A stretch of DNA of 64,000 bases from an uncultured Erythrobacter sp. (GTDB lineage Bacteria; Pseudomonadota; Alphaproteobacteria; Sphingomonadales; Sphingomonadaceae). Below, one piece after another: positions 1-9,924 of the stretch. Each line of letters starts with the position of its first letter. Position 1 is the first letter of the stretch. The notes beneath the pieces are model-generated. The model did not search any database. It was not told the DNA's origin and saw nothing but the letters and a program-made list of their open reading frames with translations. The translations under genes and the position numbers were made by a program. The stretch is taken from the NCBI GenBank assembly GCA_947499095.1, contig CANMMR010000005.1:65001-129000 (forward strand), written 5' to 3'.

Positions 1-21
1 CACTTACGAATCCCGACGGCG

Positions 22-1026
22 ATGACCGATTCACCCTCGAAAGCCGATTCTCGCCATAATAAGGATTCGCCGCTAAGCACTCTCCAGCCGCCCCGCCGGA
101 CGGGGCACGACGGGGATTGGGTTCGCATGACAGACGATATGGTAGACGCCGATAAAGGCAGCTTGCCCGCCCCCGCCATCTCGCTCGTCCTGCCCGTATA
201 TAATGGAGAGCGGTACCTGGCCCAGGCGCTGGATTCGATCTTCGCCCAGAGCTTCACCGATTTCGAGCTGATCGCGGTCGACGATTGCTCGAGCGATGCC
301 ACGCCCCGGATCCTGGCGGACTATGCCGCGCGCCATCCGAACATGCGCATCATCCGCAATGCACAGAACGCCAAGCTTCCGGCTACGCTCAACAACGGCT
401 TTCGCGAAGCGCGCGGTGCATGGTTCAGCTGGACGTCCGACGACAACACGCTCGATCCCGATATGCTGGCGCGCCTCTATAACGCGGCTAAGGCCGGCGA
501 TTCCGACATATACTATGCCGACTTCCGCTTCATCGATGCGGACGGCAAAGTCACGGGGTCGTGCCGGGCCGGCGAGCCACACGAGATCGTCGTCGGTAAT
601 CCGATCGGCTGCTGCTTCCTCTATAGACGAGAGGTAGACCAAGACCTCGGCGGATATGACGAGACCCTGTTCGGCGTCGAGGATTACGATTTCTGGCTAC
701 GCGCGGAACGCGCCGGCTTCCACTTCCAGACGATCCACGAGGAACTCTACAGCTATCGCCGCCACGGCGGCAGCCTGACCTCTACGCGCGCGAAGCATAT
801 ATATGGGCTGTCCGGTCCTATCATGCTGCAATCGATCGAGCAGCTGCCGAAATCCCCTTGGCGCGCCTTCGCCTATCTCAACCTGGCGACCCGCGATCCC
901 TACCATCTGCGGTGGGGCCTGCTGCGGCGCGCATGGGAGGATCACCCGCCGACTGTCATGGGCAATTTGCGCAAGGTGGCGGGCTGGCTCCGCTTCGCCC
1001 TGAGCGTCAGGCTGGGCCGGAGCTGA
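22..1026 (+). CDS. Glycosyltransferase family 2
   Basis: This probably transfers a sugar from a nucleotide donor onto a surface polysaccharide or lipid at the inner membrane face. The GT-A nucleotide-binding start ISLVLPVYNGERYL lies near residue 53, followed by VDDCSSD and the DXD-like SWTSDDN near residue 138, which would hold the metal and donor. No membrane segment is evident. The ATG at 22 gives 334 aa. An in-frame ATG at 127 would give 300 aa and remove a poorly structured 35-residue head, which is closer to usual GT2 N-termini. The next gene, a flippase, starts 4 bases after the stop, so the pair is probably the end of a polysaccharide operon entering from the left edge. Acceptor and sugar are not predictable. 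Confidence 0.88.
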   Translation: MTDSPSKADSRHNKDSPLSTLQPPRRTGHDGDWVRMTDDMVDADKGSLPAPAISLVLPVYNGERYLAQALDSIFAQSFTDFELIAVDDCSSDATPRILADYAARHPNMRIIRNAQNAKLPATLNNGFREARGAWFSWTSDDNTLDPDMLARLYNAAKAGDSDIYYADFRFIDADGKVTGSCRAGEPHEIVVGNPIGCCFLYRREVDQDLGGYDETLFGVEDYDFWLRAERAGFHFQTIHEELYSYRRHGGSLTSTRAKHIYGLSGPIMLQSIEQLPKSPWRAFAYLNLATRDPYHLRWGLLRRAWEDHPPTVMGNLRKVAGWLRFALSVRLGRS

Positions 1027-1030
1027 CACG

Positions 1031-2488
1031 ATGAGCGCGGCCAAGATCGACACGCAAGGTTTGCGCATGCTGGTGCGCAAGGCGGTGATCTGGCGCTCGG
1101 GCTCGCAGATCTTCAGCCAGTTGATCGCCTGGGCCTCTACCTTCCTGGTCCTGCGTATTCTCGATCCAGCGGACTATGGCCTCTACGCAATGGCAGCCGT
1201 GGTCCTGACCTTGCTCGGCCTGCTCAATGGCTATGGTCTCGCCAATGCACTGATCCAGCGAGAGAAGGTGAGCCGCGAGGAATTGCGCCAGCTGTTCGGT
1301 ATGCTGCTGGTCCTAAATACGCTTCTGGCCGCTGCTCAGGTGATCGCCGCGCCATTCATCGCGGGGTTCTACGAACAGCCCGAGGTGGCCGACTTGCTGC
1401 GCGTGCTTGCGCTGGTCTTCCTGACGAACCCCTTCCTCGCTCTCGGCTACGCAATCCTTTCGCGCGAGATGGACTTCAAACGACAGGCGCAAGTGAATCT
1501 GGCCACAGCGATGCTCGGCGCGGTGGTGGCGCTGGTCGGCGCGCTGGCGGGCCTCGGCGTGTGGACGCTGGTGCTCGCGCCGCTTTCGGTGTTCGTGACG
1601 CGGGCGATTGCGATGACGATCGTCGCGCGCGCCTTCATGTGGCCGAGCTTCGACTTTCGCGGCGCCGGTGCCATCGCGAGCTTCGGCGGGGCGGTGACGC
1701 TGTCCAGCATCTTTTATTTCCTGCAGACGCAATCGGACGTCGTCATCGCGGGTCGGAATTTCGAGGCCGGGACGGTCGGCCTTTATACAACTGCGCTGTT
1801 CCTCGCGCAGATCTTCGTCAACAAGGTGGTGCCGCCGCTGAACGAGGTCGCCTTCACGGCGCTGTCCCGGGCGCAGGCAAACCGCGAGGCCTTTGCCAAC
1901 GGTTTCCTGATCTCGGTGCACGGCATCATGCTGCTCGCCATTCCGTTCTGCCTCGGGCTGGCCGTGACGGCCGAACCATTCGTACGCGTCGTGCTGGGCG
2001 ATAAATGGCTCGGCATCGTCCCGCTGTTGCAGGTGCTCGGCTGCGCCATGCCGTGGATGGTGCTGCAAGTGCTATTCGCTCCGGCCACCAATGCTGCGGG
2101 CCGCCCGGGCATCGCGGTGCGTAATGCGGCCATCGGGGCACTCGTCATGCCCCTCGCCTTTATCGTCGCTGTCCGATGGGGGATCGAAGGCATGGCCTGG
2201 GCGTGGCTCGCTGCGTATCCAGCAATTGCGCTGATCACCGCTGTCTATTCGCTGCCCGCCATCGGCGTAGCGCCCACACGATTGCTCGCCTCGATCCTGC
2301 CCGCAGCCCTTGCCGGCGTTGTCATGGCACTCGCGGTATATCTCGCGGACAAGGCGCTGGCCGATGCCGAGCCAGTCCTGCGCCTTGTCGCGCTGGTTGC
2401 GATTGGCGCGACAATCTACTGCGGCTGGCTCTTCCTTTTTGCACGCGAGCGGTTGCTCGAGTTCATCGCGCTGGTCCGCAATCGCTAG
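1031..2488 (+). CDS. MOP-superfamily polysaccharide flippase (Wzx-like)
   Basis: An integral inner-membrane protein of 485 aa with about 12-14 hydrophobic segments. It resembles lipopolysaccharide/teichuronic-acid exporters of the PST family, which move undecaprenyl-linked repeat units from cytoplasm to periplasm. An early stretch, TFLVLRILDPADYGLYAMA, is the typical first-helix-to-loop region of this family (residues about 38-56). The C-terminus ends in alternating hydrophobic helices and a short basic tail. It follows the GT2 gene by 4 bases and is almost certainly co-transcribed with it. The family is clear. Substrate and whether it serves O-antigen or exopolysaccharide cannot be read from sequence. 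Confidence 0.88.
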   Translation: MSAAKIDTQGLRMLVRKAVIWRSGSQIFSQLIAWASTFLVLRILDPADYGLYAMAAVVLTLLGLLNGYGLANALIQREKVSREELRQLFGMLLVLNTLLAAAQVIAAPFIAGFYEQPEVADLLRVLALVFLTNPFLALGYAILSREMDFKRQAQVNLATAMLGAVVALVGALAGLGVWTLVLAPLSVFVTRAIAMTIVARAFMWPSFDFRGAGAIASFGGAVTLSSIFYFLQTQSDVVIAGRNFEAGTVGLYTTALFLAQIFVNKVVPPLNEVAFTALSRAQANREAFANGFLISVHGIMLLAIPFCLGLAVTAEPFVRVVLGDKWLGIVPLLQVLGCAMPWMVLQVLFAPATNAAGRPGIAVRNAAIGALVMPLAFIVAVRWGIEGMAWAWLAAYPAIALITAVYSLPAIGVAPTRLLASILPAALAGVVMALAVYLADKALADAEPVLRLVALVAIGATIYCGWLFLFARERLLEFIALVRNR

Positions 2489-2549
2489 CCATCTGGAGGC
2501 CGTCCAGCCCCTGTGGTATCATCGCTGCGACGGACGCAGGAGACATCGC

Positions 2550-3490
2550 ATGGCACGTCGGAGCCTTGCCACATTACTGGCCTTAGGCCTCGTGACCTCT
2601 GCTAGCGCACAGCCGGATCAGGTCGAGGATGTCATCGGCGACGCGCCGAGCGATGAAGCCACGCTGACGGCGGATCGCCATAGGCGCATGACCGTGCCGG
2701 TCACAATCGCCGGCGAAGGTCCCTACCGCTTCCTGATCGATACGGGCGCACAGGCGACGGTCGTGACGCATCGGCTGGTCGAGGACCTTGCCTTGCGCCG
2801 GAGTGGCACGGCCGCGCTGGTCGCCATGGGAAGTTCGCGGCGGGTCGAGACAGTCGAGCTGGACGATCTGGAGTTCGCCAATCGCAGCGTCAGCGGCCTG
2901 ATCTCGCCGTTGCTGCACACAGCAATATCGGTGCGGACGGCATTTTCGGCCTCGACAGCCTGCAGGATACCCGCGTGCTGATTGATTTCCGCGAGCGGCG
3001 GATGGCCATTGCCGATGCCGAATACGAAGAGAGCAATTCCGGCTACGAGATCATCGTGCGGGCACGCAAGAAGCTTGGGCAGATGATCATTACGGATGCG
3101 AAGATCGACGGCGTGCGCGCTGCCGTGGTGATCGACACCGGCGCGCAGAACAGCATCGCCAACCCGATGCTGCTGCGCAAGCTGCGTGCGCGGGAGAGAG
3201 ACGAGATCGTCAGCGTCGACGTCCTCGGCACCCAGCTGACCAGCCGCGCGACATTCCTGCGCAGCCTGCAGATCGGTCGCGCGGAGATGACCAATGTCCA
3301 GATCGGCTTCGCGGACAGCCCGATTTTCGCGGCACTCGGCCTGTCGCGCCGCCCCGCACTGGTGCTCGGCATGAACAACTTGCGCGTTTTCGACCGGGTC
3401 GCGATCGACTTCAGCACCAGGCGTATCCTGTTCGACATGCCCAGCCGCCGGGCCGAGCGGGACGATAGCCGGCAAGACGTGCCCGGCTGA
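2550..3490 (+). pseudogene. Two-lobed retropepsin-like aspartyl protease, frameshifted
   Basis: Two overlapping open frames together look like one secreted aspartyl protease of about 313 aa. The first (2550-2981) has an ATG preceded by GCAGGAG, a signal peptide ending near SASA, and the catalytic motif FLIDTGAQATVV. The second (open through 2975-3490) has a second motif, VVIDTGAQNSIAN. Upstream of its GTG at 2975 the second frame still encodes NIGADGIFGLDSLQDTR, the conserved family continuation, while the first frame degenerates there. The switch falls at about 2915-2923 and equals a missing base (-1). Either it is a recent frameshift mutation, a sequence error, or, less likely, recoding; I see no slippery heptamer. 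The ABC exporter follows 34 bases downstream. Confidence 0.75.
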
Positions 3491-3524
3491 CGCCGACCTT
3501 GCTTAGTGCAGGCCGCTTCCCCAG

Positions 3525-5351
3525 ATGGGCGCGGCAATGCCCCCCGATACAGCCACTTCCGACCAGCGCGACGATGCCGAGAGCTGGGCGACGATCCGTC
3601 GGTTCCTCCCCTATCTCTGGCCGGAGGGAAATCCGAAGCTGAAGCGCCGTATCGTCGGCGCGATGATGTTCGTGCTGCTGGCGAAGGCGACCACCCTCGC
3701 CCTGCCCTTCGCTTACAAGCGCGCAGTCGATGCGATGACCACGCCTGCCAACGAAGCTGCGATGGTCGCGCTCGCCTTCGTGATCGCCTATGCGGCGGGG
3801 CGATTTGCGGGCGTATTGTTCGACAACCTTCGCAACATCACGTTCGAGCGGGTCGGGCAGGAAGCGACACGCAATCTGGCCGAGGACACCTTCGCTCGCC
3901 TGCACCAGCTGAGCCTGCGCTTCCATCTTTCGCGGCGCACGGGGGAGGTCACCAAGACCATCGAACGCGGCACCAAGAGCATCGATTCCATGCTCTATTT
4001 CCTGCTGTTCAACATTGCGCCCACGATCCTCGAGCTGATCGCGGTGGGCGTGATCTTCTACATCAATTTCGGCTGGGAATTGGTCGCCGCGACCGGCGCG
4101 ACCGTGGTCGCCTATATCGCCATCACGCGCTGGATCACCGAATGGCGCACCAAGCTGAGGCGGCAGATGAACGATCTCGACGGGCAGGCACTCGCACGCG
4201 CGGTCGACAGCCTGCTGAATTACGAGACGGTCAAATATTTCGGCGCCGAAGGGCGCGAGCGGGAGCGCTATGGACGCGCCGCCCACGCCTATGCCGAGGC
4301 GGCGGTAAAGAGCGAGAATTCACTCGGCCTGCTCAACATTACGCAGGCGCTGATCATGAACCTGCTGATGGGCGGCGCCATGGCCTTCACCGTGTGGGGG
4401 TGGAGCCGGGGAGAGCTGACCACCGGCGATCTCGTGCTGGTCAACACCTACCTCATGCAGCTCTTCCGCCCGCTCGACATGCTCGGCTGGGTCTATCGCA
4501 CGATCCGCCAAGGCATCATCGACATGGCCGCGATGTTCCGCCTGATCGACAGCGAGGTCGAGGTCGAGGACGTGCCCGGCGCACCGGCCCTCGTTGTGAA
4601 CCGGCCGACCGTCGCTTTCGAGAATGTCGTGTTCGGTTACGAGAAGGACCGCACCATCCTTCATGGCCTCAGCTTCGAGGTACCGGCGGGCAGCCATGTC
4701 GCCATCGTCGGACCTTCGGGTGCAGGCAAGAGCACGATCGGGCGGCTGCTGTTCCGCTTCTACGATCCGCAATCGGGCCGCATCCTGATCGACGGGCAGG
4801 ACATCGCGCAGGTTACGCAGGCGTCCCTGCGCGAAAACATCGGTATCGTCCCGCAGGACAGCGTGCTGTTCAACGACTCGATCGGCTACAACATCGCCTA
4901 TGGCCGACGCGAAGCCGAGCACGACGATATCGTCGGCGCGGCGCGGTCGGCGGCGATCCTGCCCTTCATCGAGCGACTGCCCGACGGCTTCGACACCGAG
5001 GTCGGCGAGCGCGGGCTTAAGCTGTCGGGCGGCGAGAAGCAGCGGGTCGCTATCGCTCGCACGCTGGTGAAGGACCCGCCGATTCTCCTGCTGGACGAAG
5101 CCACGAGCGCGCTCGACAGCCGTACAGAACAGGAAATCCTGCAAACGCTGCGGCGCGTGTCGGAGCACCGCACGACGCTCGCCATCGCGCATCGCCTGTC
5201 GACGATCGCCGATGCCGACCGCATCCTCGTCCTCGACCAGGGACGGCTCGCTGAAAGCGGAACGCATGGCGAGCTCCTGCGCGCGGGCGGCCTCTATGCC
5301 GATATGTGGGCCCGCCAGGCGGAAGACCGCCCGGCGGTAGAACCCGTCTGA
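3525..5351 (+). CDS. Atm1/HMT1-type ABC exporter (fused membrane and ATPase domains)
   Basis: A 608-aa half-transporter that should dimerise in the inner membrane. Members of the ABCB7/Atm1 group export glutathione-linked sulfur or metal conjugates. An N-terminal six-helix region spans residues about 45-330. The ATPase domain shows Walker A GPSGAGKST (about 396), Q-loop VPQD, signature LSGGEKQR (about 500), Walker B ILLLDEATSALD (about 521) and H-loop AHRLST (about 556). The sequence LPYLWPEGNPKLKRR at the start is characteristic of the Atm1 subfamily. The start is an ATG 34 bases after the broken protease; an in-frame ATG four codons later is also possible. The stop abuts the stop of the opposing M16 gene with no gap. 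Confidence 0.92.
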   Translation: MGAAMPPDTATSDQRDDAESWATIRRFLPYLWPEGNPKLKRRIVGAMMFVLLAKATTLALPFAYKRAVDAMTTPANEAAMVALAFVIAYAAGRFAGVLFDNLRNITFERVGQEATRNLAEDTFARLHQLSLRFHLSRRTGEVTKTIERGTKSIDSMLYFLLFNIAPTILELIAVGVIFYINFGWELVAATGATVVAYIAITRWITEWRTKLRRQMNDLDGQALARAVDSLLNYETVKYFGAEGRERERYGRAAHAYAEAAVKSENSLGLLNITQALIMNLLMGGAMAFTVWGWSRGELTTGDLVLVNTYLMQLFRPLDMLGWVYRTIRQGIIDMAAMFRLIDSEVEVEDVPGAPALVVNRPTVAFENVVFGYEKDRTILHGLSFEVPAGSHVAIVGPSGAGKSTIGRLLFRFYDPQSGRILIDGQDIAQVTQASLRENIGIVPQDSVLFNDSIGYNIAYGRREAEHDDIVGAARSAAILPFIERLPDGFDTEVGERGLKLSGGEKQRVAIARTLVKDPPILLLDEATSALDSRTEQEILQTLRRVSEHRTTLAIAHRLSTIADADRILVLDQGRLAESGTHGELLRAGGLYADMWARQAEDRPAVEPV

Positions 5352-8192
5352 TCAGTCGCCCGTAGCGGCGGTCGCCACCAGCGCGCTGGTCGAGAGATCC
5401 AGTGCATCGGCATCGACCACTTCGACATCGGGGCGAATCGCCTTGAGGTCGTCGAGGAACTCGGCCGCATTGCCGACGATCAGGATCGTCGCCTTTTCCG
5501 AGCCAACGTAATCCGCTGCAACCTGCGTGGCGGCTTCGGGCGAAACCGCCGCGAGGCGATCCGCATAGCGCGCAGCTTCGCCCGGCTCGAGTCCGTCGAA
5601 CAGCAAGCCTGCGACGATGCTGTTGAAGCCCGACGAACTTTCCAGCGAGCGGGCGTAATTGCCGCCGAGATAAAGCCGCCGCTTGTCGAGCAACTCCTGC
5701 GCGATCGCTTCGTCGCCCAGCCGGTCGAATTCGTCGAGGAAGACCTGCACCACCTCGTCGGCGGTCGAGTTCTGCGTCTGCGCAGAAGCGACCAGCGTGT
5801 CCGACCCGACGCCGCTATAGGCACCGTAGCTGATCGAGCGCTTCGTCCGCACTTCTTCGAACAGGCGTCCGCTGGACCCGCCGCCGAGGATCGCGTTCGC
5901 GAGCTCAGCTGCGTAGTAATTGCCGTCGGTCCGCGATGGCGCACGCATGCCGGCATAGACCGCGGCCTGCCCAGCGTCGGGCATATCGATCACCACTGTG
6001 CGGACGGGCTGCGCCTCGCCGGTGGGGTTGGCGATCTCGACCGGCGGTTCGCCCACGCCCTGCCAGTCGCCAAGCAGGGTCTGCGTCAGCTCGATCGCCC
6101 GTTCGGGTGCGATGCCGCCGCTGACGATCACCTGCGCGCGTTCCGGATGCCAGTATGTGCGACGATGCTCGACCAGATCCTCGCGCGTGATCTGCGCCAG
6201 GCTCTCCTGCGTGCCTCCCGGCAGCGTGCCGAAGGGCGAATCGCCATAGAGCACAGGGCGCACCGCCATGCTCGCAATGCCGCCCGGGTCTTTCAACGTA
6301 GCCGCCAGCCCGTCGATCGCCCGCTTACGTTCGCGCTCGAAGGCGGCCTGCGGATAATCGGCGGAGGTCAGGATGGTGGCGAGCACCTCGCCCGCCTCCT
6401 CCATATTGGCGACCGGCGCGGTGAGGCTGAAATAGGCGCCCTTCGATCCGGCAGTCGCGCCGAAGCTCGCCCCGAGGCTTTCGAGACGGCGCGCGATTTC
6501 GGTTTCGTCGAGACCGCCCGCGCCCTTGTCGGCCAATTGCGCGGTCAGCTGGGCCACGCCCGCCTTGGCGCGCTCGTCGCTGATCGAGCCGCCCGGAACG
6601 AGCACCGTCATCGTTGCCAGCGGCACATCGCCCGTCTGGGCAGCAACCACTTCGATGCCGTTGGACAAGGTCTGCTCCACGATCCGCGCGGCTTCCAGCT
6701 GCGGGCGTTGGCCGGGCCCGGGCACGGTTTCGCGCACGTCCTCCGCAGCGACCGACAGCGGCTCGCCCACCGCATCAGGCAAGGTCTTGAAGGTCGGCAT
6801 CGGATAAGGATTGGCATAGGCCGAAGGATCGTCCTCACCTGTGGTATAGACGATGTCGGTCCGCGCATTCGGATTGTAATAGGTTTGCGCCACGCGCTGG
6901 ACATCGGCGGCCGTCACCGCCGCGATCGCTGCAAGCCGCTTGTCCGGGAAGGACGGATCGCCCGTCGTCATGAGAGCCTCGCCCAGCTCGAAAGCCCGCC
7001 CACGAGCAGTCTCGCGCGAACGCAGTGCGCTGGCGAGAAGTTCGTTCTTCGCTTCGGCGACTTCGGCTTCGGTCACGCCTTCAGACTTGATCCGCTCACG
7101 CTCGGTGACGAGGATGCCGCGCACTTCATCGACATTGGCCTGCGGATTGATGACGGCGAACTGCGCCAACACCCCGCCCTCTTCCTGCATGCCGACCTGG
7201 TGGATCGCCTGCACGGCCTTTCCACTGCGCACGAGGGCTGCAGCCATGCGGCTGTTGTCTCCGCGCGACATGATCGCGTCGAGCACCTCCAGCGCGGGCG
7301 CATCCGGATGGGTGATCGCGGGCAGCTTCCACACAGTGCCGACCAGCGGCAGCGGGACATTGGGCGCAGTCGCGGTGATGCTGCGCGGCTCGGTCCGCTC
7401 GGGGACATCGAGGTCGAAGGCGATCTCCACCGGGTTCTCGCGGCGCGGAATGTCGGCGAAATATTCGTCGACCAGGCTGCGCAGGTCGGCAACTTCGAAA
7501 TTGCCGGCCACGATCAGCGTGGCGGTGTCCGGTCCGTAATAGGCCTGGTGGAAAGCGCGCGCATCGTCGAGCTCGGCCGACTCGAGCTGCTCTATGCTGC
7601 CGATGGTCGGGCGGCGATAGGGCAGGACGTCATAAGCGGCTTCGGGGATCACGAAGCTGCTGAAGCGGCCATAGGGCGGCGCTAGCACGCGCTGGCGCAA
7701 TTCTTCCTTCACCACATCGCGCTCCTTGTCGAACACATCCTGGTCGATCACGGGAAAGGCCATCCGCTCGCGGTGGGTCCACAGCATGGCTTCGAGATAT
7801 TCAGCCGGAACGATCTCGAAATAGTTCGTGCGGTCGGCATTGGTGGTCGCGTTACGCGTGCCGCCGACATCGGCGGTAAGGCCGTAGATAAGGTTGTACG
7901 GCATGTTCAGCGTCTTGCGGCTTAGAATATGCTCGAACAGATGCGCGAAACCGCCACGCCCCTCGGGATCGGACTTGGAGCCGACCTCGTACCACATCGA
8001 CGTCGTCACCGTGCCGGTCGAGGCGTCCGGGATTGCGATGACTTGCAAGCCGTTGTCGAGCGTCCAACGCTCGTACTCGATTGCCGGGGCGACTACGGCA
8101 CCAGCGCCGGCGGTGTGATCGTCGGCAACGGCAGGCGCGGCGGCGATGATAGCAAGCGAAGCCGCACCGGCGGCAAGGATGCGACGGAACAT
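5352..8192 (-). CDS. M16 family zinc metallopeptidase, tandem pitrilysin-type domains
   Basis: A 946-aa exported protease with a signal peptide (residues 1-23, ending AVADDH). The inverted zinc motif HLFEH sits at residues 84-88, with a downstream helix FDKERDVVKEEL carrying the third-ligand region. The second half (from about residue 490) repeats the M16 fold but lacks the HxxEH motif, as expected for the non-catalytic lobe. Such proteins degrade peptides in the periplasm or outer envelope. It is monocistronic, convergent with the ABC exporter and divergent from the SulP gene across a 220-base gap that must hold both promoters. The family is certain; the natural substrate is not. Confidence 0.93.
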   Translation of the reverse strand: MFRRILAAGAASLAIIAAAPAVADDHTAGAGAVVAPAIEYERWTLDNGLQVIAIPDASTGTVTTSMWYEVGSKSDPEGRGGFAHLFEHILSRKTLNMPYNLIYGLTADVGGTRNATTNADRTNYFEIVPAEYLEAMLWTHRERMAFPVIDQDVFDKERDVVKEELRQRVLAPPYGRFSSFVIPEAAYDVLPYRRPTIGSIEQLESAELDDARAFHQAYYGPDTATLIVAGNFEVADLRSLVDEYFADIPRRENPVEIAFDLDVPERTEPRSITATAPNVPLPLVGTVWKLPAITHPDAPALEVLDAIMSRGDNSRMAAALVRSGKAVQAIHQVGMQEEGGVLAQFAVINPQANVDEVRGILVTERERIKSEGVTEAEVAEAKNELLASALRSRETARGRAFELGEALMTTGDPSFPDKRLAAIAAVTAADVQRVAQTYYNPNARTDIVYTTGEDDPSAYANPYPMPTFKTLPDAVGEPLSVAAEDVRETVPGPGQRPQLEAARIVEQTLSNGIEVVAAQTGDVPLATMTVLVPGGSISDERAKAGVAQLTAQLADKGAGGLDETEIARRLESLGASFGATAGSKGAYFSLTAPVANMEEAGEVLATILTSADYPQAAFERERKRAIDGLAATLKDPGGIASMAVRPVLYGDSPFGTLPGGTQESLAQITREDLVEHRRTYWHPERAQVIVSGGIAPERAIELTQTLLGDWQGVGEPPVEIANPTGEAQPVRTVVIDMPDAGQAAVYAGMRAPSRTDGNYYAAELANAILGGGSSGRLFEEVRTKRSISYGAYSGVGSDTLVASAQTQNSTADEVVQVFLDEFDRLGDEAIAQELLDKRRLYLGGNYARSLESSSGFNSIVAGLLFDGLEPGEAARYADRLAAVSPEAATQVAADYVGSEKATILIVGNAAEFLDDLKAIRPDVEVVDADALDLSTSALVATAATGD

Positions 8193-8412
8193 AGAACAGA
8201 CCCCTCGTCTCGATTACACAAAACGTTCGAACACCTTGAACGCGATCGGGCAATAGAACAACCGCCCTAGCCGCTAGACGGGCAGGCCGGGCCGTGCTGG
8301 AAAGAATGGAGTGACTAGCTGCGGGTTGTGTTGCACTGCAACATGGTTCAAAGAGGTCTTCATACCGAGGTCGTCACCAGACGCCCAAACTTCCAGACGA
8401 ATAGGTTCTTCC

Positions 8413-9918
8413 ATGCTCGACCGCAGCACCCTGCGCCGCGACTGGCTTTCCAATATCCGCGCCGATGTCCTTGCCGGGCTCGTCGTTGCGCTTGCTCTCA
8501 TTCCCGAAGCGATCGGCTTTTCGATCATTGCGGGTGTCGACCCCCGCGTGGGCCTTTACGCATCGGTGGCCATCGCGATGGTGATCGCATTCACGGGCGG
8601 GAGGCCCGGCATGATCAGCGCCGCGACTGCGGCGGTTGCGGTGGTGGTCGTCCCGCTGGTGCGCGACCACGGCGTCGAATACCTCTTCGCCGCGACGATC
8701 CTGATGGGGATCTTCCAGGGCATCGCGGCACTGCTGCGGCTCGACCTGCTGATGCAATTCGTGAGCCGATCCGTCATCACCGGCTTCGTCAACGCGCTCG
8801 CGATCCTGATCTTCATGGCGCAGCTGCCGGAACTCACCCTCGGCAATCCCGGCGTGACGTGGATGACCTATGCGATGGTCGCGGCTGCGCTGGCGGTGAT
8901 CTACCTGCTGCCGAAGCTGACTACTGCCGTGCCGAGCCCGCTGGTCGCCATCGTCATCCTGACCGCGCTCAGCATCTGGATCGAAGCGCCGGTGAATACC
9001 GTGGCCGACATGGGCGAGCTGCCCGAGGGCCTGCCCTATTTCGCCCTGCCCGATGTCCCGCTGAGCTGGGAAACCTTGCGCATCATCGCGCCCTATTCGG
9101 CAACCATGGCGGCAGTCGGCCTGCTGGAGAGCCTGCTCACAGCGCAGATCGTTGACGACATGACGCATACCGGCAGCGACAAGCGCCGCGAGAGTGCAGG
9201 TCAGGGCATCGCCAATATCGTCGCCGCGATGTTCGGCGGTATGGGTGGCTGCGCCATGATCGGCCAGTCGGTCATCAATGTGACCAGCGGCGGTCGCGGG
9301 CGGCTATCGACCTTCACGGCGGGCCTTTCGTTGCTGGTCCTGCTCGCCCTGCTCGGCGATCTTGTCGGCCAGGTGCCAATGCCGGCGCTGGTGGCGATCA
9401 TGATCATGGTCTCGATCGGGACCTTCAGTTGGAATTCGATACCCAACCTCACCAAGCATCCGTGGCAGTCGAGCGTCGTGATGGTCGCTACGGTCGTCGT
9501 GGTCGTCGCCACCCACAATCTCGCGCTTGGCGTGCTGGCGGGCGTCATCCTGTCGGGCGTGTTCTTCACCCACAAGGTGATGACCATGTTCGAGGTCGTG
9601 CGCGAACGCGATGGCGACACCGCGATCTACCGCGCCAAGGGCCAGATTTTCTATGCCAGCGTGGAGCGGTTCGAAGCCGCGCTCGGCCCCGAAAGCACCC
9701 AGCCCGATCCGGCGGACCACGTCATCATCGACGTGCGCAAGGCGCATTTCTGGGACATCTCGGCCATCGGCGCGCTGGACAAGGTGGTCGAGCGCATGCG
9801 CCGCAACGGTCGCAGCGTGCAGGTGCGCGGCCTCAACAAGGCAAGCAGCGATCTGGTCGACAAGTTCGCGCTGACGGACAAGACCGGCGTCGAGATCGGC
9901 CTCGCCCCGCACCCGTAG
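8413..9918 (+). CDS. SulP/SLC26 family anion transporter with STAS domain
   Basis: A 501-aa inner-membrane anion transporter (sulfate, bicarbonate or carboxylates are known family substrates). The N-terminal motif [20 protein letters not shown] is the SulP signature. About 12-14 membrane helices run to residue 390, followed by a cytoplasmic STAS domain with [21 protein letters not shown] start at the ATG at 8413 because the upstream in-frame GTG at 8311 adds 34 residues without family character. It is a distant paralogue of the SulP at 31605 and is not in the sulfur module. It converges on the GT2 gene, whose stop lies 6 bases downstream. Confidence 0.9.
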   Translation: MLDRSTLRRDWLSNIRADVLAGLVVALALIPEAIGFSIIAGVDPRVGLYASVAIAMVIAFTGGRPGMISAATAAVAVVVVPLVRDHGVEYLFAATILMGIFQGIAALLRLDLLMQFVSRSVITGFVNALAILIFMAQLPELTLGNPGVTWMTYAMVAAALAVIYLLPKLTTAVPSPLVAIVILTALSIWIEAPVNTVADMGELPEGLPYFALPDVPLSWETLRIIAPYSATMAAVGLLESLLTAQIVDDMTHTGSDKRRESAGQGIANIVAAMFGGMGGCAMIGQSVINVTSGGRGRLSTFTAGLSLLVLLALLGDLVGQVPMPALVAIMIMVSIGTFSWNSIPNLTKHPWQSSVVMVATVVVVVATHNLALGVLAGVILSGVFFTHKVMTMFEVVRERDGDTAIYRAKGQIFYASVERFEAALGPESTQPDPADHVIIDVRKAHFWDISAIGALDKVVERMRRNGRSVQVRGLNKASSDLVDKFALTDKTGVEIGLAPHP

Positions 9919-9924
9919 GGTGAA

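Noticed and set aside
6147-7685. Plus-strand open frame (512 aa) inside the M16 gene.
   Set aside because: Shadow frame rich in Arg/His/Gly with no motifs, against an intact M16 protease on the other strand.
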